DNA from: Paradesertivirga superstes
Lineage (GTDB): Bacteria; Bacteroidota; Bacteroidia; Sphingobacteriales; Sphingobacteriaceae
NCBI RefSeq assembly: GCF_037622515.1
Contig: NZ_JBBJCN010000003.1
Location: 704,749 to 768,748 of the forward strand
Length of the DNA: 64,000 nt
Reading direction: 5' to 3'
Made by a program: the position numbers and the translations under genes. Of this stretch, positions 61,695-64,000 are shown piece after piece. Below the pieces are notes generated by a model. It saw only the letters and a list, made by a program, of their open reading frames with translations. It was not told the DNA's origin and did no database searches. Numbering within the stretch: the stretch's first letter is position 1; every line of letters begins with the position of its first letter.

Positions 61695-61702
61695 TATCTT
61701 TG
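61695..61702 (+). promoter_or_regulatory. Bacteroidota -7 box before metG
   Basis: TATCTTTG matches TAnnTTTG and lies 21 bp before the metG ATG at 61724. TTTG copies at 61667-61670 and 61675-61678 are 24 and 16 bp upstream, neither at the ideal 19. The box lies inside the longest open frame and so rules out its upstream start. Confidence 0.55.
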
Positions 61703-61723
61703 TGCCCATTATTATTTTACTTG

Positions 61724-63781
61724 ATGTCTGAACTCGATAAATTTAAACGCTATACTGTAACCTCCGCTCTTCCTTATGCTAATGGTCCTTTACATATTGG
61801 ACACCTGGCCGGAGCATATATTCCAGCAGACATTTTTGTAAGACATATGCGTCTTAAGCGGAAGGATATTGTGTACATCTGTGGTTCTGATGAACATGGT
61901 GCAGCTATAACAATTAAAGCTAAAAAAGAAGGAATAACTCCAAATGAAATAATTGACAAGTACCATGTACAGATTAAGAAAAGTTTTGAAGAATTTGGTA
62001 TAGGGTTCGACATCTATCATCGCACCTCATCTCAAATCCATCATGAACTATCCCAGGAATTCTTTCTTAACCTGTATGAAAAAGGGGAGTTTATTGAGAA
62101 GGAATCTGAGCAGTATTACGACGAAGAGTTCGACCAGTTTCTGGCCGACAGATATATCATTGGAACCTGTCCGAATTGCAATAATGAAGGAGCTTACGGA
62201 GATCAGTGCGAGAAATGCGGAACTTCTCTAAATCCGATGGATCTTATAAATCCAAAATCAACGTTAAGTGGAAAAGCACCTGTACTAAAAGTTACCAAAC
62301 ACTGGTATCTGCCTTTAGATAAATATCAGCCATGGCTGGAAGAATGGCTTTTAGAAGGCAAGAAAAATATCTGGAAACCGAATGTTTACGGCCAATGCAG
62401 TTCCTGGTTAAAAGCAGGTTTGCAGCCACGCTCTATGACCCGTGATCTAGATTGGGGAATAGATGTTCCGCTTGAGGAAGCTAAAGGTAAAAAATTGTAT
62501 GTATGGCTTGATGCCCCAATCGGGTATATCTCGGCTACAAAGCAATGGGCGCTTGACAATGGCAAAGACTGGGAAAAATACTGGAAGAAGCAGGAGAATG
62601 AAGCCGATGACTCCTATCTGGTCCATTTTATCGGAAAGGACAATATCGTTTTCCATTGTATTACCTTTCCTTCTATCCTTCATGCGCATGGAGAGTATAT
62701 TCTTCCTCAAAACGTTCCGGCAAATGAATTTTTGAACCTCGAGGGAGATAAGCTTTCTACTTCAAGAAATCACGCGGTTTGGCTTCATGAGTACTTGGAG
62801 GAATTTCCTGGCAAACAGGATGAGTTGCGCTATGTGTTAACATCCATTTTGCCAGAAACATCTGATAGCGAATTTACCTGGAAAGATTACCAGTCCCGGA
62901 TTAATAATGAGCTTGTGGCTATATTAGGGAATTTTGTAAACCGTGTTATGATACTGATGCATAAATATTATGAAGGTAAAGTAGAGGGGGACACATCTTT
63001 AGTGAGTGCAGAACTTAATAATCAGATCAGTAGTATATACGATGATGTTGAACAAAGCATCGAAACCTTTAAATTTCGTCAGGCTCTATCATCTGTGATG
63101 GATCTTGCGAGATTAGGTAACCGGTATCTCACCGAAAATGAACCGTGGAAAACCTTCAAAACTGATCCTGATGCGACACGTGTAGTTTTGCAAAACAGTT
63201 TACACATCATTGCGCATTTGGGTACTTTACTGCAACCCCTGTTACCCGGGTCAGCAAAAAAGATTTTTTCTATGCTTAATTTAAACGAGTCTTCTTATTA
63301 TGATCAGAAGGTTGAGTTTGCGCAGGGGCACCAGTTGAATGAGGCTCAGCTATTATTTGAAAAAGTTGAAGATGATGTAATTGAGAAGCAGGTAGAAAAA
63401 TTAGGCAAAAAAGTTGAAGAAATGAGCGCAGCCATTGAAGTAAGTCCGGCCAAAGAGAATATTAATTACGAACAGTTCGCTGCGATGGATATAAGAGTGG
63501 GAACGATATTGGAAGCTGAGAAAGTTGCAAAAACTAAAAAATTACTGAAGCTTAAAATTGATACTGGGATCGATCAGCGTACAGTCGTTTCTGGCATTGC
63601 CGAATATTTCGAGCCGGAAGCCATCATTGGGAAACAGGTGAGTATACTTGTTAATCTGGAGCCAAGAGAGATAAAGGGTATATTATCGCAGGGAATGATT
63701 TTAATGGCTGAAAATAATGATGGCAAATTGAGCTTTGTTTCTCCTGGAGAGTCTCTTCAAAATGGGTCGACTGTCAGGTAG
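61724..63781 (+). CDS. metG: Methionyl-tRNA synthetase with C-terminal tRNA-binding domain
   Basis: Class I aminoacyl-tRNA synthetase for Met-tRNA, including the initiator. The HIGH motif is ALPYANGPLHIGHLAGAY near the N-terminus. A zinc-binding CPNCNNEGAYGDQCEKCGTSL follows. The KMSKS loop is the variant LEGDKLSTSRNHAVW. The C-terminal 110 residues are a Trbp111-like OB-fold (MDIRVGTILEAEKVAKTKK) that aids tRNA binding. I chose the ATG at 61724 (685 residues), since a TATCTTTG promoter box lies within the 24 extra codons of the longest frame. It is followed by tRNA-Arg. Confidence 0.97.
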   Translation: MSELDKFKRYTVTSALPYANGPLHIGHLAGAYIPADIFVRHMRLKRKDIVYICGSDEHGAAITIKAKKEGITPNEIIDKYHVQIKKSFEEFGIGFDIYHRTSSQIHHELSQEFFLNLYEKGEFIEKESEQYYDEEFDQFLADRYIIGTCPNCNNEGAYGDQCEKCGTSLNPMDLINPKSTLSGKAPVLKVTKHWYLPLDKYQPWLEEWLLEGKKNIWKPNVYGQCSSWLKAGLQPRSMTRDLDWGIDVPLEEAKGKKLYVWLDAPIGYISATKQWALDNGKDWEKYWKKQENEADDSYLVHFIGKDNIVFHCITFPSILHAHGEYILPQNVPANEFLNLEGDKLSTSRNHAVWLHEYLEEFPGKQDELRYVLTSILPETSDSEFTWKDYQSRINNELVAILGNFVNRVMILMHKYYEGKVEGDTSLVSAELNNQISSIYDDVEQSIETFKFRQALSSVMDLARLGNRYLTENEPWKTFKTDPDATRVVLQNSLHIIAHLGTLLQPLLPGSAKKIFSMLNLNESSYYDQKVEFAQGHQLNEAQLLFEKVEDDVIEKQVEKLGKKVEEMSAAIEVSPAKENINYEQFAAMDIRVGTILEAEKVAKTKKLLKLKIDTGIDQRTVVSGIAEYFEPEAIIGKQVSILVNLEPREIKGILSQGMILMAENNDGKLSFVSPGESLQNGSTVR

Positions 63782-63853
63782 TCCTGCTAAAATATTAATT
63801 TAATATTTTTTACTTGTTAAAAATCTGCACATTTGCATTTCTCATATTGCAAA

Positions 63854-63925
63854 GGCCTCATAGTTCAACGGATAGAATAGAAGTTTCCTAAACTTTAGAT
63901 CCCAGTTCGATTCTGGGTGAGGCCA
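63854..63925 (+). tRNA. tRNA-Arg (anticodon CCU)
   Basis: A 72-nt cloverleaf folds cleanly. The acceptor is GGCCTCA with TGAGGCC. The D-arm is GTTC with GAAT (one G-U). The anticodon stem is GAAGT with ACTTT around the loop TTCCTAA, giving anticodon CCT and codon AGG. The T-arm is CCCAG-TTCGATT-CTGGG, and the discriminator is A. CCA is not encoded. It lies 72 bp after metG. The rest of the window to 64000 shows no further gene. Confidence 0.93.
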
Positions 63926-64000
63926 CTAAATCTATGCCATGTTTTATGCTTATGTTTTAAAAAGCCTTCATAAAGATTATTACTATAAAGGACATTGTAG

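Noticed and set aside
63789..63809. Hairpin after metG as a terminator
   Set aside because: The 9-bp stem contains only A-T pairs, so it is too weak to claim, and the downstream tRNA may be read through.
1..64000. Prophage, transposon, CRISPR array, defence island or biosynthetic cluster
   Set aside because: No integrase, transposase, cas, restriction, toxin-antitoxin, NRPS or PKS genes and no regularly spaced repeats were seen on either strand.

Overview
The window looks like a chromosomal segment of a member of the Bacteroidota, most likely Sphingobacteriaceae (Pedobacter-like). Supporting signs are a SusC/SusD pair, an OmpA protein with a thrombospondin type 3 linker, a DUF4175 giant coiled-coil protein, several Bacteroidota-type TAnnTTTG promoter boxes, few Shine-Dalgarno sequences, and low GC content by eye. 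Nearly all of it is ordinary, tightly packed core genome. I see no prophage, insertion sequence, CRISPR array or defence island.

Layout. 1-2.9 kb: end of an unknown gene, a secreted cyclophilin, exodeoxyribonuclease III and a PA0069-type radical SAM protein. 3.1-12.8 kb: a surface-polysaccharide cluster with UDP-galactopyranose mutase, an FkbM methyltransferase, a GT9 enzyme, an unclassified glycosyltransferase, four GT2-like glycosyltransferases and an MsbA-like ABC exporter. 13-17.4 kb: MeaB GTPase, aminopeptidase P, a strongly expressed OmpA protein, a 45-residue membrane peptide and RidA. 17.4-25.9 kb: a MarR regulator divergent from a phytoene synthase-like gene and IPP isomerase, followed by the phenylalanine/tyrosine route (aromatic amino acid hydroxylase, HPPD, homogentisate dioxygenase, fumarylacetoacetase) and a flavin reductase-like protein. 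25.9-30.7 kb: gltX divergent from the sulfate assimilation genes cysH-cysD-cysN. 30.7-38.3 kb: DUF4175 protein, RsbW-like ATPase, YbeY, pirin, a Rossmann protein and an ABC-F ATPase.

The most interesting part is 38.3-44.6 kb. Two perfect copies of a 16-bp parS palindrome lie between the ABC-F gene and mnmG. About 6 kb further on, the 413-bp gap between divergent nadB and nadA holds two perfect DnaA boxes 11 bp apart, further near-matches, a 12-bp direct repeat and a very AT-rich flank. Together these make a good candidate for the chromosomal replication origin and its partition sites.

44.6-53.5 kb: nadA, thiL, rmuC, a zinc metallopeptidase, apaG, dusB, a CPBP protease, a DUF2007 protein, cdsA and a TonB-type protein. 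53.5-55.5 kb: a PadR-PspC operon with a long dyad operator over its promoter. 55.9-60.6 kb: an orphan SusC/SusD pair. 60.7-64 kb: LD-carboxypeptidase, metG and tRNA-Arg(CCU).

Several start codons were moved inward from the longest open frame where promoter position, family length or neighbour overlap favoured a shorter protein. Each case is stated in its entry.
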